In this document: piece by piece, positions 20,288 through 21,408 of the stretch | How positions within the stretch are numbered: the first letter of the stretch is position 1 | Layout: every line of letters starts with the position of its first letter | Virus record (IMG/VR): IMGVR_UViG_3300034101_005665 | Location: 1 to 21,408 of that record | Strand: one strand, 5' to 3' | From: a virus | DNA length: 21,408 nt | Program-made: the position numbers and the translations under genes | The notes under the pieces: generated by a model | Told to the model about the DNA's origin: nothing | Database searches by the model: none | The model's input: only the letters and a program-made list of their open reading frames with translations

Positions 20288-21408
20288 AACAAGTCAATTT
20301 TAAGAAAATATCAATAACCAACTTCCTCTCCATTGGCAAAGAGCCTGTTTCAATTGATTTTGAAACAGGCACCAACATCATAACAGGTGTAAACAAGGAC
20401 ATGATGGATAGACGCAATGGTGTAGGCAAATCAACAATTGCTGATGCATTGTATTTTGCAATTTTTGGCACAACCATGCGTGAACTCAAAAAAGATTTAA
20501 TCATCAACAATTACACCAATGCAACATGCAGTGTAACGCTTGTGTTTGATGTCATTGATATTAACAACATCAATGAGTATAAAGTTGTGCGCACGCTCAA
20601 TCCAAGCAAATGCTTTTTGCTTAAAAACAATGAAGATGTCACAAGAGATTCCATTGTCAACACCACTCAAAGCATTTGTGATTTAATTGATGCTAGTCCC
20701 AGCATTTTTAAAAATTGCGTAATAATGACATTGAGTGAAACAGTGCCATTCATGGCACAGAGCAAGATTGACAAGCGCAAATTCATTGAAAACATTTTTA
20801 ATCTGCAGGTGTTTAGCAAAATGCTTGCACACGTCAGAGAAGAACACAATGAGTACAAAAAGAAGTATGAGATGGAATTATTCAAGTACAATGAAATCTC
20901 TGCAAGCATAAAGAAACTACAAGAGCAGCGCAATGCCATCATCAGAGAGAGACTCAGCAAGGTGGCACAGTTGGCTGAAAGAAAGCTCAAAAGCAATGAT
21001 GAGCTAGCATCACTTCAACAGCAACTGGATGTTTTATCACCAGTCAACTATGATCAAATAAATGAAACAATTCAAGAGTTGGAAGAATGCAAAAACAAAT
21101 GCCAGGAAAAAATCGATGCTTTGTTGCAAAAAATTGCTGTTGAAGAAATTCAACTTAAAAATTTAAAAGAGCAGCACAGCAATGCTGGTACAAATAATGA
21201 TGTGTGTCCCACTTGTCTTAGAGTTGTAGATGCAACTGATGTGAATCACATTGAAGCAGAAAAGCAAAAATTAACAAGTGCAGTCAATGAGTTGAAGCAA
21301 TTGCTTGAGGTGGATAAAAAAGACTTAACTCAGCAAAAAAACAACAAAGATTCCGTCAAGCACTTCATCAGCAAATACAATGCAAAAATAAATCAAGGCA
21401 AAGTTGAT
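20284..21408 (+). CDS. 46: T4 gp46-like SbcC/Rad50-type ATPase (C-terminus cut by window edge)
   Basis: Open for 375 codons from the ATG at 20284 to the window end, so the protein is incomplete (T4 gp46 is 560 residues). The N-terminal ATPase lobe opens with ISITNFLSIGKEPVSIDF; Walker A is NGVGKST at 45-51, preceded by an unusually long NKDMMDRR insertion between the usual Gly-x-Asn and the loop. From about residue 190 the sequence becomes a heptad-rich coiled coil that reaches the zinc-hook CPTC at 308-311, where two gp46 subunits meet, and the returning coil follows. The Walker B and signature motifs lie beyond the edge. It overlaps gp47 by 4 bases (ATGA), so the partners are made together. 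Confidence 0.92.
   Translation, partial: MKQVNFKKISITNFLSIGKEPVSIDFETGTNIITGVNKDMMDRRNGVGKSTIADALYFAIFGTTMRELKKDLIINNYTNATCSVTLVFDVIDINNINEYKVVRTLNPSKCFLLKNNEDVTRDSIVNTTQSICDLIDASPSIFKNCVIMTLSETVPFMAQSKIDKRKFIENIFNLQVFSKMLAHVREEHNEYKKKYEMELFKYNEISASIKKLQEQRNAIIRERLSKVAQLAERKLKSNDELASLQQQLDVLSPVNYDQINETIQELEECKNKCQEKIDALLQKIAVEEIQLKNLKEQHSNAGTNNDVCPTCLRVVDATDVNHIEAEKQKLTSAVNELKQLLEVDKKDLTQQKNNKDSVKHFISKYNAKINQGKVD
20343..20370 (+). repeat. Perfect 10-bp inverted repeat early in the gp46-like gene
   Basis: Arms GCCTGTTTCA (20343-20352) and TGAAACAGGC (20361-20370), 8-base loop, 60-87 bases into the coding sequence. It could fold in the mRNA near the start of translation. No T-run follows. Confidence 0.8.

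Noticed and set aside
1-21408. tRNA genes, CRISPR arrays, insertion sequences, replication origin
   Set aside because: No cloverleaf, no spaced repeats, no transposase and no terminal inverted repeats were seen; the compact coding leaves no space for most of them.

Overview
The window is a gene-dense, AT-rich stretch of a tailed double-stranded DNA phage of the T4-like (myovirus) kind. The firmest evidence is a block on the + strand at the right end: a UvsY-like recombination mediator, the UvsW helicase, a gp55-type late sigma factor, and the gp47/gp46 (Mre11/Rad50-like) nuclease. PhoH, P-loop kinase, Nudix and 7-deazaguanine genes also fit the accessory content of marine T4-like phages. The host cannot be read from the sequence. 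No tRNA, rRNA, CRISPR array or insertion sequence was seen, and no gap between genes reaches 300 bases; the longest is 58.

Layout. (1) 1-6430, minus strand: eight genes joined by overlaps of 1-8 bases form a glycan cassette. It has a HAD phosphatase fused to a nucleotidyltransferase (cut by the window edge), a WavE-like protein, a GT-B-like protein, four GT-A glycosyltransferases and a GT10 fucosyltransferase-like protein. (2) 6460-7305, plus: a probable virion or tail-fibre protein. (3) 7295-9516, minus: queE, Nudix, a small unknown protein and a P-loop kinase. (4) 9575-11383, plus: phoH, split inside its Walker A loop by a 355-residue intein with a LAGLIDADG endonuclease and class 3 (W-C-T) splicing residues. 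(5) 11380-13808: queD and a probable virion protein (minus), then folE (plus). (6) 13801-16885, minus: a retropepsin-like protein, a PD-(D/E)XK-like protein, an Ala/Gln-rich protein, an unknown, a GIY-YIG-like nuclease and a small basic protein. (7) 16911 to the right edge, plus: uvsY-uvsW-55-47-46.

How the genes work together. FolE, QueD and QueE make three consecutive steps from GTP towards preQ0. QueC and any DNA-inserting enzyme are not in the window, so a link to 7-deazaguanine DNA modification is inference. The glycan cassette could decorate the virion, DNA or the host surface. The gp55-like sigma factor predicts T4-type late promoters, and TATAAATA-like boxes do lie just upstream of several probable virion genes.

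The most striking unlisted pattern is in the start regions. Nearly every gene either overlaps its upstream neighbour or has a promoter-like box 5-9 bases before its start codon. The late-type boxes mostly sit at 5-7 bases and the TATAnT boxes at 6-9. With T4 or sigma-70 geometry this would put transcription starts on or next to the start codon, giving leaderless or nearly leaderless mRNAs. Four divergent junctions each pair a late-type box with a -10-type box. A second pattern is an excess of perfect inverted repeats (up to 14 bp arms) inside coding sequence, strongest at 12.3-14.0 kb.
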